A stretch of 32,039 nt of DNA from a virus. Shown in pieces: positions 10,201 to 18,400 of the stretch. The first letter of the stretch is position 1. Every line of letters begins with the position of its first letter. The DNA lies in the IMG/VR virus record IMGVR_UViG_3300046534_000123, positions 1 through 32,039 of that record. One strand, written 5' to 3'. The notes beneath the pieces were generated by a model. The model was not told the DNA's origin. It ran no database searches and saw only the letters and a list, made by a program, of their open reading frames with translations. A program made the translations under genes and the position numbers.

Positions 10201-11224
10201 TTTCTGTACCTGTTAGCCCTGATGTTTTTTCAATATTATCATAAATAGGTTTTACTTCATAGTCAATAACTTTTAATTCTGTATTTAAAGCTATTAAAGA
10301 TAAATTACCTTCATCAAAACTTTCCACTAGCCCAGCTATTTGAGATGGCTCAATAACGTTTTTAACAAGCTCAACCATGTTAGTGGCTTGTATTACAGAT
10401 AATTGATGATCTTTTAGTTTTTGATAATTTTGCTCAAAAATTCTTTTTTGTTTATCGCTACCTCTAAAAGTAGAATCGTAATTCATAGGTAATTCTAAAA
10501 CATTACCATCGCTTAAAGTAGCTGTTAAAATATTTTTATTCCCTGCACCGCTTCCATTTTTATTATATTGAAAAGTAGCCACACCACCATAACCAGATAC
10601 AGGATTGTTAAAGGCTTTTTCAATATTTTCCGGGTTATCACCTATAAAAGTCTCTGGTATATTAACATTTATGTCGGTATTCCTTAGTGCAGAGTTAGCT
10701 TTTTCAAGTTTAACTCTAGCTGCTTCTCTTTCACGATAACCTTCGTTGTAAATATCATCATTTAATCCTCCCCACCATTTTCTTCTATCCATTAAATCAG
10801 GATATTGTTTTTCTAGTTCATCATACTCAGCTTGTGCTTCATCTACACTTGCATAAGCTGGATCTCTTGTTGGACCCTGGTAAAGAGAATCCAATGAAAA
10901 ATCTTCCGATAATAATTCCGAATCTGATATCTCGAGTGCGTTCGGATCTGTAGGTGCTGCATTTGCACTTGTTTGTGCAACACCTTGTTGAAAATTTTCA
11001 ATATCTTTATTTACTTGCTCTTCAATAAGTCCAGCGTTTATATTATCTGTATCTACTTCTTTTTCAACATTTCCATTATCGTTGATCTCTGGTTTAACAA
11101 ATGAAATATTGTTTAATTCCATGTATTTTTCTACCGTAACGGGTGGTTCTTCTTGTGAAGCTAACAACTCTAAATCAAGTTCTGATAAAGGGTTATCTGG
11201 ACTACTTAAGTTTATATAAGGCAT
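1226..11224 (-). CDS. giant 3332-residue virion/ejection protein with zincin and HAD domains
   Basis: One uninterrupted reading frame of almost 10 kb, about a third of the window, in the position of the T7 gp16 ejection protein. The first about 800 residues are charged and helical. Gly/Ala/Thr-rich hydrophobic segments lie near 815-850, and others near 2865-2895 and 3064-3091 (IYYGFIQNLIFSTLQNALFA). A zinc-protease motif HEINH is at 1372-1376. A region with FDASKATFGSYI sits near 1616-1627, followed by a Lys-rich linker. A full HAD motif set is at 2434-2570. The C-terminus is Lys/Glu coiled-coil. No lysozyme or transglycosylase signature was seen. Probable roles are ejection with the genome and processing of host or virion substrates on entry. 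It could also be a polyvalent protein delivering several enzymes. The ATG at 11224 is the first in the frame and follows the previous stop by 12 bases. Confidence 0.75.
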   Translation of the reverse strand: MPYINLSSPDNPLSELDLELLASQEEPPVTVEKYMELNNISFVKPEINDNGNVEKEVDTDNINAGLIEEQVNKDIENFQQGVAQTSANAAPTDPNALEISDSELLSEDFSLDSLYQGPTRDPAYASVDEAQAEYDELEKQYPDLMDRRKWWGGLNDDIYNEGYREREAARVKLEKANSALRNTDINVNIPETFIGDNPENIEKAFNNPVSGYGGVATFQYNKNGSGAGNKNILTATLSDGNVLELPMNYDSTFRGSDKQKRIFEQNYQKLKDHQLSVIQATNMVELVKNVIEPSQIAGLVESFDEGNLSLIALNTELKVIDYEVKPIYDNIEKTSGLTGTETPKVTGYQLLKNGLPFNLLAAENDLSLDGVQAYLRNNLSSKETSIIKESLVNTYDNWVQLQQAKKVELEKKISLDDNASVVKQYIKDNTLSKDIPEYLKLVNEKGDVNFSEEEIKHITKYFERNNLIVSDKNLGIKSASEMMKKYTDTSNLDLKLNEFVEQNIVEFPGLREKLEKAVDLKALVKNSLIGPDGDGGLRRSMIDKRFDTMHGSAIREIGKDEQTIIDTGGLLSKTEGALQDKSLAYKMQKLELASQLLEEIPKIGIIAIDEKIKEIEGVKYNFQNIEGQGSFYSISAPKDLNNEDQAKFNEAQAMLFKIQNTLQTLQEDKTQTIENFKNQIVNLKFKEVLDESEKKERTKAEVDLLITTVNEDTGSVYTVKEATDYIKKRDSQKINMYDAFSKEYGTAELISKDFGDATYGIFLALPTLAGSQWAIDEQVRLNQKNEVYMTMGELGDESGNEGLFALRTLSQQFPNILMAIGTGSLGTAAKLSDAMVKTSIATTFGVTSGADTYRRLTIQTGLVDQAKQQQTWLKGAYKEGLIDQSTYANGMADAAQTIAFNDMSDEQIQAASFMTGVVEGSVTRYIGSANNTVKILKDVRGYSNISQTALANKNTLLGKYGLYGMEYGKRVGGELIEESTILIGTQGLSEFAILDRDFNLDQLDDVWFSTLLTAGFSNGPSLAYSAVVNVSISQEMKKQASKQYSKIQILEKSLLIKGITKEDKESQLSKLAELYKGLSETNGEAAVDGIALGGDNIKKLLHFKQIKDGLLRQAGVGANTDPSKINYILGQYKRRKLTSDEKANFERELNSIESSINEIRNSDKDYESVKDMLNNNDPTFGMYTATEKRLKNNPTDQWKKAKTPRQKIAAVISYIFEENQKRNTEKARKDPQVQENWQTLVKAYTLMGKGKQIPNKEKWLISQGKAIGARTSMAITVASESSQAANILNEKSLNDLTLIQKPEGSDLLTELERMYNNKEIEVEEYVNISLELNENPGAQGFIVDGKFIVNTIGDIKERIKANDYRASIVVLHEINHAQDDKFFGNTTDGLSARGKDYAENFRKALLESSNVNLKSIGNGASSVVKQLYNEFNEDGTINDTYLDEWTKEAQSLLFAYEGDLQLETTEQSFGTLDNIIDKVFGGSRYNINTPQKALAYALGSNAAARQGKMSEFTKRGIELQNKGAITENLSTKASRSLNTLQTINDKNANVENFTPITQEQFDSTIGKVASRTWSRFGRPIPENIREKFIGSLNDRTGRKKWITDAEQILSTIALNFDASKATFGSYIANTGMQRANSWAKNEFGIPSVSQGTRVDIDSEQVQSKTDTTTDLKSRAKKESKESIPSIKENIKFKDKKSLDNKILKGVAKEVKYKLPKISDNKTFKSKSNLIQAITKGILTTTVDGKNLYAQVIDEMGGRNKTLPAYEQFLNENYETLLSSGGLTTTYLLKAFPQAVQKYVNGMGWVNYDTWKDRTKGTKEGQVDFYRTGDGPYQGSTSGMQKTRRIPNIKNVIPLSQFKGKYIDGINNKVKVAPTEALAKQLLQEIGIQTFAAEINKEVSPIKDTFVERQQLLNQLANVYNLEAEVTLETERRGVKNSLALLEPSKFDLWESKKQTFFDEILKAKDYKSKTILNIHKGIYGTEFENEHKDIALQFSKLLIPVNKADGIVFKTNDEFVNYLEDIVLAGDVNQTIVQFTRASIVNSDGVTVPYRISEMTRDLNSVNEGRDFLSKKFVAQLKSDLKSDDLALDYLVAFAGTTFSQGQSKFGAFEFKNKALQRHNDASNRTGLFGKQDVDILQNLIQPNFPNVKSIADQIITFNDGTPSRKVNINRSADVQQSMLGDNFKWNESKTDAKKAEKFVRALMKSLPRKGENDNLTALILATINSSSNSALRLAAPVWGKSTVMSYDKIKKPRLATAKDVKDKKAKKIGDKMYTKKGNLMLESNYRFEHVVPARVVLWYLYDSYVNKNKSIDLDLLFEDYRVAIIPIAEMDDVITKTGFSSIMLANYKPGDQTWWKRYFNRFTKGKIPYALESYETGDKIGEDFQTYYESNNPVVFKPNSGEQVLKDNNADIAMKNARSAKYSKKIKKIRVFDFDDTLAKSNSKILYTMPDGTKGKLSATEFAKDAAKMERQGVEWNFEEFNKVVEGRKGPLFNVAKTIQDQRGSEDIFVLTARPQEAAVPIQEFLASIGLNIPLANITGLENGAAKAKADWMVNKFAEGYNDFYFTDDATKNVKAVKEVLDVLDVKSKVQIARAKFSQKLDTEFNLMLEQNKGIDANKRYSQVVAQRLGKNKKRWNFFIPPSADDFRGLTMYMFSGEGRKGEADMEWFNKALIKPYTQGVNAIEKARQQVSRDFGGLIKGFPKIKKLLRSKITDQQYTYDEAVRVYLWQKAGFTIPGLSKRDQTMLFKTVIEDANLSAFADGVLAVTKKDKYVEPIGNWSGGTILSDLNSLTTKINRNEYLAEFIENVDVIFNENNLRKIEANYGTRVREALVDSIFRMKSGQNKTSKSNDSAIVNKWNNWVNNSIGAIMFFNRKSALLQLISSVNFVNWSDNNPMMAAAAFANQPQYWKDVVRLFNSDKLKQRRSGLKSDVNEAEIAAAVKGSKNKMQTAISILLKYGFTPTQIADSLAISTGGATFYRNRINTYKKQGFTDVEAEQKAFIDFSEVSDESQQSADPMLISSQQAGVLGRLVLAFQNTPMQYTRLMKKAGLDLINGRGDAKTHISKIIYYGFIQNLIFSTLQNALFAMIPGFNEDDEETEEDIATQLNRKQTRIANGMIDTMLRGSGVAGAAISTVKNAYMKYIEQEEKGFMADHTYTILELANLSPPLGSKLRKVYAGIQTKKIEKDAIAERGFDVTIDGKFNLSPSYQVTGDIVSGFTNIPLDRLVAEVNALTEALDDRNTKWQRLALAIGYRTWDVKAKNEEHDRIKAESKIIRKEQGKIKAKITRKENKRIKDSIYNALPQQEKDAIEFAKIEARINKAFEKLNNM
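3455..3952 (-). other. HAD-superfamily phosphatase domain in the giant protein
   Basis: Residues about 2425-2590 hold the HAD motifs in order. Motif I is VFDFDDTLA, with D2434 as nucleophile and D2436 as acid/base in a DxDxT pattern. Motif II is VLTARP, with T2513. Motif IV is FTDD, with D2569 and D2570 as the metal-binding acids. Lysines in GAAKAKADW before motif IV can serve as motif III. The spacing is right for a small-cap HAD such as phage polynucleotide phosphatases, so a nucleotide or nucleic-acid-end phosphatase is plausible but the substrate is unknown. Confidence 0.78.
7025..7207 (-). other. zincin metallopeptidase motif in the giant protein
   Basis: Residues about 1340-1400 contain FIVDGKFIVNTIG, then ASIVVLHEINHAQDD with H1372, E1373 and H1376 as the HExxH zinc and catalytic residues. 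A strand (FIVDGKFIVN) followed by a hydrophobic helix bearing HExxH is the usual zincin core. A third zinc ligand cannot be fixed by eye. D and E residues in the following 30 positions (DDKFFGN, YAENF) are candidates. Confidence 0.6.
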
Positions 11225-11236
11225 GTGTGTTTTTTA

Positions 11237-12895
11237 TTATTTTATTCCTAAATAAGGTTTTAAAGATAATTTACTTGCTGGTTTTCCAACGTTCTTGTAT
11301 ACAACGTTTCCTGCGCTAAAGAAAGCCTTTTGAGCTTGCCATTTATCTTTACTGGTTTGAATAATTCTAGTAGTTTCGTCCGCGTTAGGATTTCCTTGTA
11401 TTACATTAGCTAATTCTACTCCTGTTCCTGCTACTGGATCATAAAACTCTATAGCATTATTACCAAAGCTTGGGTCATTAAACCATTTTACATCATTTGC
11501 TTCCCATTCGGTAGGTGGTGTTATGGTTTTGTTCTGGTCATTTACCTCGGGTCCTTTTGTTTCTAAATAATAATGATCAGCGTTTTTCCATATTTCAAAT
11601 TCTTTAGAACCTTTATCTGGCACGTTTGATAGGTATTGATTTCCTTCTGCTTTTTTAACTAATATTTCATTTATTTGAGACTCGGTAAGTTTGCCTTTTT
11701 TAAAATCATCAGTAAAATCATCTACTAAACCTTCCATTTCTATTTTTGCTAAGTAGTCAATTTTATCTTCATTTGACATACCGCTAAAGTAATCTGGCTT
11801 TATGTCTAAAACATTTATATTAAATCTGTTTTGAAAATAAGATGCTAATTGTTGATTTGACTGACCGTTTACTAATTTTGTTGCTCTAACATTAACTTGT
11901 CTGCTTGTTAGTTCTTGTACTTTTTCTATAGGTAGGTAAGTAAAAATGGAAGACTGTATCCTAGAGCTATCAGATATTCTGTTTATAATTGGAGATAATT
12001 CAATTTTAAAATCACTTTCTAAATTACCTTCATCGTTTAAAACTGTTGATACTTGACCAATTTTATTAAAAATATCTGAGTTATTACCTGGTTGTACATT
12101 TACTAACATGTCAGTGTTTCCTTGGATTCCTAAAGTTTGCGTAATAACATAATAGTCTCCGTCTTCTTTTATAGTTACATCATCTAAATCACTAGTAGTC
12201 ATATCTACGCTACTATTAATAAGATCATGGTTCTTAGAAACTCTATGAGTATAAACATCAGCCCCGTTTATTAATTCGTAAGTAGTTTCAACTCCTGGTG
12301 GAGTTTGTCTTGCTAAACCCATACCGGTAAGCTGAGTACCTAGTTTAGCACCTGCTTCAAGCCCACGCCATGTTAAGTCTAAATTACTACTTCCGCCTTT
12401 TATATATGCAGCAACTTCAGTAGCTTCAGCTCCGTATTTTCCAGTTTTACCAAGAACTTTTTGTATATTACTAGTTGCTTTGTTTTTTATTTCATTGTAT
12501 TTTGTTCTATCTTCTGAGCTAAGATTTTTATCTGTATCTAATAAATACTGAGCTTGAGTAGCGCCCATTACAAAATCTTTATCTCCTTGTATCCCAAATC
12601 CGTCAAATAAAAGTCGTTGATTTTTAATCGCGGCATCCCACATATCTTGAGGTATATTTGACTCTCTAAGACTTTTCTCCATTTCTAACACCATGGAGTT
12701 GTTTCGGTTAGTTGTTGCGTTTAATATTTTTTGATTTAACTCTTGAGTTCTTTCTACTTTAGCTTTTTGAGTAGCTCTCATGCCAGCATAAGACTTGCCA
12801 ATATCAGCTAAAGCACTGCCTATCATATTACCTACGTTAGCTGAAGCCGCTGCTCGCGGATCGTTTATCATTCTTGGGTTATCGTATGCACTCAT
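11237..12895 (-). CDS. internal virion protein candidate (gp15-like by position)
   Basis: A 552-residue, largely helical and soluble protein with no recognised motif. The N-terminus is helical (ASANVGNMIGSALADIGKSY followed by a basic TQKAKVERTQELNQK region). The middle has mixed charged segments (DLDDVTIKEDGDYYVITQTL), and the C-terminus ends KPASKLSLKPYLGIK. It lies between the small ejection protein and the giant protein, exactly where T7 places gp15. Without sequence similarity I can recognise, the role as an ejected core protein is inferred from order alone. The leader is A/T-rich (ATAAACAACAATATG) and shows no Shine-Dalgarno. Confidence 0.5.
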   Translation of the reverse strand: MSAYDNPRMINDPRAAASANVGNMIGSALADIGKSYAGMRATQKAKVERTQELNQKILNATTNRNNSMVLEMEKSLRESNIPQDMWDAAIKNQRLLFDGFGIQGDKDFVMGATQAQYLLDTDKNLSSEDRTKYNEIKNKATSNIQKVLGKTGKYGAEATEVAAYIKGGSSNLDLTWRGLEAGAKLGTQLTGMGLARQTPPGVETTYELINGADVYTHRVSKNHDLINSSVDMTTSDLDDVTIKEDGDYYVITQTLGIQGNTDMLVNVQPGNNSDIFNKIGQVSTVLNDEGNLESDFKIELSPIINRISDSSRIQSSIFTYLPIEKVQELTSRQVNVRATKLVNGQSNQQLASYFQNRFNINVLDIKPDYFSGMSNEDKIDYLAKIEMEGLVDDFTDDFKKGKLTESQINEILVKKAEGNQYLSNVPDKGSKEFEIWKNADHYYLETKGPEVNDQNKTITPPTEWEANDVKWFNDPSFGNNAIEFYDPVAGTGVELANVIQGNPNADETTRIIQTSKDKWQAQKAFFSAGNVVYKNVGKPASKLSLKPYLGIK

Positions 12896-12913
12896 ATTGT
12901 TGTTTATTTTATG

Positions 12914-13690
12914 TTATGATGGAGGTGGTACTATGTTGCCCATGAAGTCTATTTGCTTATCAGCGGTAGAAGTACCTATATTGGCTATACCAACACTAGC
13001 AATCCCAGATATAGCTCCAGATATTGCCCCACCCCAAGCTTGTGATTGAGCTGCTTGAGCGGCGTATTGTTGTTGTTGAGCATTAGCTTCTTGACCAGCT
13101 GCCCTACCAAGATCAGCGTTTGTTCTGTTTTCTCTTAAGCCCATCATATATTGTTGACCAGCTGCTTCAGCGCTTTGTACTCTTTGGCCTTCTGATATCT
13201 GTAAGCCTTGAAGTCTTTGAGCTTCACTCATTTTTACTTGCTCTAATTGTTGTTCTCCTTGAGCTCTTAGTTTTTGATTTTGAGCTTCTTGTTGTTCTAT
13301 ACTAGCTGATACTCCTTTTTTACTTGCTAAAGCTGCTTGAGCTAAAGCTGTTGCACCACCAGCGCTAGCACCTGTTGTTGCTAAAGTTTCTAAAGCATTA
13401 GATAACGCTAGGTTAGATTGTTCAACTTTCATTTCAGCGGCTTGTGTAGCCACGCCTAAATTAGCAAATGGATTTGACATCATACCACTTAAGTCCTTAC
13501 CTAAGTTAGACAAATTTGCTACACCAGCGTATGGATTTATTATAGGCTGTCTTTTAGATTTTATAGCATTAATTTCAGCCGCGGCTAAATTAGCAGCATC
13601 TCGTGCCGAATCTGCTCTTTTGCCTGCTTGTCCTGCTGTTATAGCACCTGATATTACACCAGCTGCAGCGATTGCTGTCATTACTCCCAT
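12914..13690 (-). CDS. small internal virion / ejection protein (gp14-like by position)
   Basis: A 258-residue Ala/Gln-rich protein. It has a Gly/Ala hydrophobic N-terminus (MTAIAAAGVISGAITAG), a long Gln/Ala/Glu coiled coil (about 120-215, for example QLEQVKMSEAQRLQGLQISE) and a second Gly/Ala-rich hydrophobic stretch (about 218-239, WGGAISGAISGIASVGIANI). This build, two small amphipathic or membrane-active ends joined by a coiled coil, is typical of T7 gp14 and P22 gp7 or gp20, which leave the head and form part of a channel across the host envelope. An internal Met at residue 4 is an alternative start. It is followed after 18 bases by the 552-residue gene. Confidence 0.62.
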   Translation of the reverse strand: MGVMTAIAAAGVISGAITAGQAGKRADSARDAANLAAAEINAIKSKRQPIINPYAGVANLSNLGKDLSGMMSNPFANLGVATQAAEMKVEQSNLALSNALETLATTGASAGGATALAQAALASKKGVSASIEQQEAQNQKLRAQGEQQLEQVKMSEAQRLQGLQISEGQRVQSAEAAGQQYMMGLRENRTNADLGRAAGQEANAQQQQYAAQAAQSQAWGGAISGAISGIASVGIANIGTSTADKQIDFMGNIVPPPS

Positions 13691-13691
13691 T

Positions 13692-14093
13692 TTATATGTT
13701 TTTTGTTAATTCATAAGAAGAGCTAGTATCAACTGCCCACCCTAATTCTTTGTGTGTTTCAATTAAATGTTTATTCCTACCAATACTAAACATGTGTTTT
13801 TTACCAATAGCTTTACAGGCAGCTTCTGCTCCTGTTATTAAAAGCTCTAAAGCTTCTTTTCTGTCATTTTCTCTGTACTCTGGATCTGATACTATCCATT
13901 CTAATAAAACAGCGTCAGAGTTAGTTAAATATATAAAACCTGCGCATATAGGTTTGTTATTTTTTTCTACTATAAAACCTCCTTTACCATTATCTGGTAA
14001 AAAACTTTTAGGTGGATTAACCCACTTAGGCCATGCTTCCCACCATTTACATAGTGTATCCCAGTCTTGATCTGTTAGTTTTCTTAATTTCAT
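13692..14093 (-). CDS. GNAT-fold protein in the T7 gene 13 position
   Basis: A 133-residue protein with the layout of a GNAT N-acetyltransferase: KLRKLTDQDWDTL start, GGFIVEKNNKPICAGFIYL (38-56), a beta4/alpha3 region VLLEWIVSDPEYREND (62-77), a helix KEALELLITGAEAACKAIG (79-97), and HKELGWAVDTSSSYEL near the end (114-129). The acetyl-CoA loop normally reads [RQ]xxGx[GA]. Here it is RENDRKEA without the usual glycines, so activity is doubtful. T7 gp13, an internal-virion-associated protein of 138 residues, has the same fold and lies in the same slot between nozzle and gp14-like genes. A virion-assembly role is therefore at least as likely as enzymatic acetylation. Confidence 0.68.
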   Translation of the reverse strand: MKLRKLTDQDWDTLCKWWEAWPKWVNPPKSFLPDNGKGGFIVEKNNKPICAGFIYLTNSDAVLLEWIVSDPEYRENDRKEALELLITGAEAACKAIGKKHMFSIGRNKHLIETHKELGWAVDTSSSYELTKNI

Positions 14094-14098
14094 TTAAT

Positions 14099-15409
14099 TT
14101 AATATGATGATTCGTTGTATTCTAGCGATACTGCAAATAACTCATTAGTACCTGATGTAGCTGTGTTTGTAGCTTTCATTTTAACTGTTGCAAAAAACCC
14201 TTTAACACCTGATATAGATTTACCATAAACAACCTCACCTTGCGTAAACGCTGAAGTATTTATAAGATTAGCAAAATACTTATCTTCTTTTTGTTTAAAT
14301 TGATTTTTAAATAAACTATTTTCTAACGCTGATAATGTGGTTGGCATTTCAAAAACACCTATAGGGTTTGCTGTGTCAGTATCAGTATACTGGTTATTGT
14401 TTGTAGCGGAACTACCATTTGTTTCTAAACTTAACATTTGCCAGTTACTACTTCCTTCGTAATTTATAGTTTTAAAACTTTTAATTAATGAAGGGTTTGT
14501 GTTAAACACTGTTTCCACGGTTGAGTCATATTGAATTTCGTAAAAATAAGCTCTTTTAACGTTCGTAGAATAGTGTTGGTATATATTACCATTGTTTGTT
14601 GAAAAGAAAGCATTTTGTACACTAAAAATTTGATTAGGTACGTAGCTATATCTACTTGTCCAACCTTTCACGCCTTCGTCAAAACTTAATGTTTCTGGTG
14701 TTAGGTTTACAGCAGAAGGAACCAAAGATAATGTATAGCATTTATTATGTATATCCCATCCGCCAACAGCTTTGCCACTACCTAAATCTAAAAATTTATC
14801 TCTAAAGAAATCATACATTCCATAGTTTGATATTTCCGTAAGTCCGTCTTGAGATAATCTCATTACAGAACCTTTGTCTTTGTCTGTAAAGTATTTTCTA
14901 TAACCATATACCGCAAAGCTTTCTGGATTTTGACTAATACCAAACTCTCCAGCGTAAGCAATTATGGCTCCAATAACAACGTTTGAAGTTGTTTGTACTG
15001 GTTGGCCTTCTTGTGTATAAATAGCGTCTTTATCTATAAGAGCTTTATTCACTTTACGCTCTTGAAATATAATTAAATTAGTGTCTTCGGCGTATAGCTT
15101 TTGTATACTACCTTTAGAAGGGTCTACAGTTCTTGTTATGTCTTCTCCAGAAGGAAATTGATTTGTTTGGTTTATGCCGGTTCTAGAATTTATAACCCCA
15201 GAATACATAATAGAACTCCCAAGCGTTTCGCTAGAGTTGTCTTCTGATTTTAAAAAAGCACGAGGAGATAATCCTGTTTGAACATTGTTGTATCCACCTC
15301 TTATTCTAGACTCTTCTACATACCAATCGTAAGCATTAGTGACATTGAATCCAGTTAATTTTTTTAAAACGTATGTGTTATAGTATTTTATAGGAATTAT
15401 TGCAGCCAT
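14099..15409 (-). CDS. second nozzle-type tail protein (beta-propeller-like)
   Basis: A 436-residue protein. It carries motifs of gp10/gp12-like nozzle proteins: LYAEDTNLIIFQERKVNKAL, YGYRKYFTDKDKGSVMRLS with QDGLTEISNYGMYDFFRDKF, and GGWDIHNKCYTLSL, which recalls the GGYDP...EYVLTL blade of related proteins. In many relatives these motifs lie in the same chain as the N-terminal nozzle region. Here they form their own gene, 32 bases downstream of the 1649-residue one, with its own ATG and A/T-rich leader. It probably co-assembles with that protein at the tail tip. The separation could be an old gene split or the ancestral state, and the sequence cannot decide. Confidence 0.62.
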   Translation of the reverse strand: MAAIIPIKYYNTYVLKKLTGFNVTNAYDWYVEESRIRGGYNNVQTGLSPRAFLKSEDNSSETLGSSIMYSGVINSRTGINQTNQFPSGEDITRTVDPSKGSIQKLYAEDTNLIIFQERKVNKALIDKDAIYTQEGQPVQTTSNVVIGAIIAYAGEFGISQNPESFAVYGYRKYFTDKDKGSVMRLSQDGLTEISNYGMYDFFRDKFLDLGSGKAVGGWDIHNKCYTLSLVPSAVNLTPETLSFDEGVKGWTSRYSYVPNQIFSVQNAFFSTNNGNIYQHYSTNVKRAYFYEIQYDSTVETVFNTNPSLIKSFKTINYEGSSNWQMLSLETNGSSATNNNQYTDTDTANPIGVFEMPTTLSALENSLFKNQFKQKEDKYFANLINTSAFTQGEVVYGKSISGVKGFFATVKMKATNTATSGTNELFAVSLEYNESSY

Positions 15410-15441
15410 ACTTAGTTATTATTACTTGTTTTTTATTGTTT

Positions 15442-18400
15442 TTAATTTGGTCCAGTTGGTATAGGGGTAGCTGTTGGCGCTATTTGAGAACCTTGTGTTC
15501 CTCCTGACACGTTACTGTAAAAAGGAACTATAGTACCAGACACGTATGGTAGCGCGTATTTTATTGTTCCTGCGGAATTGGTGCTGTACATTAATTCTGC
15601 CTCCCATGTTTGACCACCAGTTGGACTAGAATAAGGCGCTTGAGTTATTTCTAATTTTAAATTCACTAAAGCACACTGTCTAAAGTCATATGAAGGTGTT
15701 GTGGTTGCATTAACCATTCCAGGGCATATTTCATTAGCTATTTGAGTGCTGTTTGCGCTGAAGGCAGACAAAGATTGATTAGTATATGTAAATGTTTCTG
15801 TAGATCCAGAACCTGTTTGAGTACCAATGCTAGCTGTAATACTAGATTCTGTAGTGTTTGTTGGAGTTGAAGGAAAATCACCTTGTCTATTAACGCCTGA
15901 GTTTACGTTTGTAACATCTACATTAAGAGCTTGATCCGTGACACCGTAAGTTTTTAACCTAACCCATAAATAAATTTGTAAATTATTTTGCCAGTTTTGA
16001 AGTTGTCCAGTCCAAGTTGGTAAAAGAAGTTGGCTGTTGCCTATCAAAGAAGTAGTTAAAGAAGAACCAAAACCTGTGCCAGAAGTATAAGCGGTTGTTA
16101 CTACTGACCCAGAGTAACTAGCTTGTGATAATGTAAAGCTAACCGATGTATCTACAGTTAATCCAGACGTGTCACTATTTCTAAACACAAAATCATAAGT
16201 CGTTCCAGAAACTAAAGGATACGTATTATTATTTGTTACTTTCATGTTAAAACCACAAGCCCTATTAATGTTTCCGCTACTACCAGTTAAAGCAGTTAAA
16301 GGTATTTCAAAACGAGCATCTATGTCAACTGAGTTTGTATAAACAGTAGACACACTGTTCAATGTCTCTGTTAAAGAAACTATACTCCAACATTGATTTG
16401 CTCCACCTCGACTAGTTCCTAAAGTGTATTGGCCCCAGTTTCCAAAAGTAAGGTTATCTGTGTTTCTTGCGCTTCCATTTATTGCTCTCGGAGAGGTGTC
16501 TAAAACTCCTGCTCCTTCAATAACACCTTGTCCTCCGAATATCCACGTGGTGTTAGAATCAAATACAGATTGAATCAAAGCCGGTTGATAGATAACAGGA
16601 TTATTATTGACCAACTCTAGTGTTAAAGTCTCGTTTGTTACCGTTGCACCATCTGTCCAGGCTATTGTACATATAAATCTTCCAGCATAGCTACTTCCAA
16701 GTTGTGAACCTGAGTCTGTGCCTACGCCATTTGATCCTGCGTAAAAAGTATCTGTTGTTTTTATAGCTATACTGCCAGTTGCTAAAATATCAAATGAAAA
16801 CCTTTGATTAGCCCCACTTAAAGCGAAATTAGTTGTGTTGGGAGTTGATGCAGGTCCTGTAAAACTAGCGTTTGGTGGATAATTGAATACAGATATTAAA
16901 CTTCCAGTAGCACCAGTATAAGTTGTACCATTAACAGTTGGATAAATATTAGAAGTCACATACGATCCAATAGGATTATTTTCTTCAAAATCAATAACCG
17001 GAGTTGTCATACCGTTTATTTCAGTATTCTCCCCTTGTATAGCGTTGTTTAAGTCTGATATTAAATCAGTAGTTGATGATTCGTAAAATATTTCGAAAGG
17101 AACTACTACTGGAGCAGTTTCATATACAGCTAGTGACATTCCCGCTGGATAAGGAAAATTACTAGTTCCTATTCCTGGAAGTGCAAAACTCTCTTCTTTA
17201 ACACCTAAACTTGATTGAGTTGAAAATTGTGCTATATAAGGTTTTGTTGCTGGATCATATAGAGTAAAAGTATTGTATTCATCTGTTGCAGGAGCGACTG
17301 GTGGAACGCTAAAAGTTATGTCAGGAAACACGTCCTTTACAGTACCTATTAAGTCTGCAGTATCAGGACTTGAAGAAGGGTAAAACTGCCTATTATAAAC
17401 ATAACTAGTAGGTGTAGTTGTAGTATCTGCAATTTGAAGTGTGTTTACAACTCTAGGCCATAATCTTTCGTCACTTGTAAACTGATCTTGCAAAGGACCT
17501 ACTTTTTCTAAGTTTCTAGGTATTTTGTTTATATTGTCAGATATTAATGTTGTAAAAGCGGTTTCACCACGTTCTAAAACATTACCGTCAATAGGATACC
17601 CGTTTACAAAACCAGGTAAATATACGTTATAATAATCTTGTTGCAACTGCTTTATACCTATTCTATAGCTATAAAAACCTCTAGGATTTATATTATAAGT
17701 AGCAAACGTTTTGTCAACAGCTAAAGCTGGTTCAGTTCTTGTTGGACTAGTTTGTCCACTATTATCAAACAAATAAGTTGATGCGATTTCATTTTTAGTA
17801 AAAAACGAAACAGCTCTAACTGGAGTATATAAAGCAGTTACACTTTTTATAGAAGTATAATCACAATATAAGCCTCTTAATTCTTTTCCTACAGCGTAAT
17901 AACTTTGATATGTTGTCGCGAAGTCAGGAAACAAAGGATTACCACCAGCGCTGTACGTACCTGTTTGATATTTGTTATAGTTGTTAGCTGTGTATCTTAA
18001 CGTGAGCTTATAGGCAACTCCAATAACAGGAGCTACAACAAAGGTAACAGTAACGTCATCGTCACCTGTAGCGTCACTTATAGTGTAATCCGTGGTTTTG
18101 ATTAATTTTATCCAACCTGAACCTGTGTTTTTGTATAGTTCATAAGTATTAGTAGCTTCTTGCGTGTCTACGTATACTATGTTTGAGAACAACATTGTTA
18201 GATTGGTGTTTGGGGCAACTACTGTTTCGTTACTATAATCCCAAAAATATGGCAACGTAGGTATTGGCGCTGTTGCTGCGCTTACGGTGTAGTAGTTTCC
18301 TATAGCGTACACTCCTGGATAACCAGGGTTTACGTTGTTTGAATCTGCGGCTTCAGGAATACCAGGCGAATTAAAATTTAATCTTAAATTGTCACCATAC

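Noticed and set aside
1226-11224. Stop-codon reassignment as an explanation of the very long frame
   Set aside because: TAA, TAG and TGA are all used as gene ends in the window (for example TAG at the capsid gene, TGA at the co-chaperonin gene), so the standard code applies.
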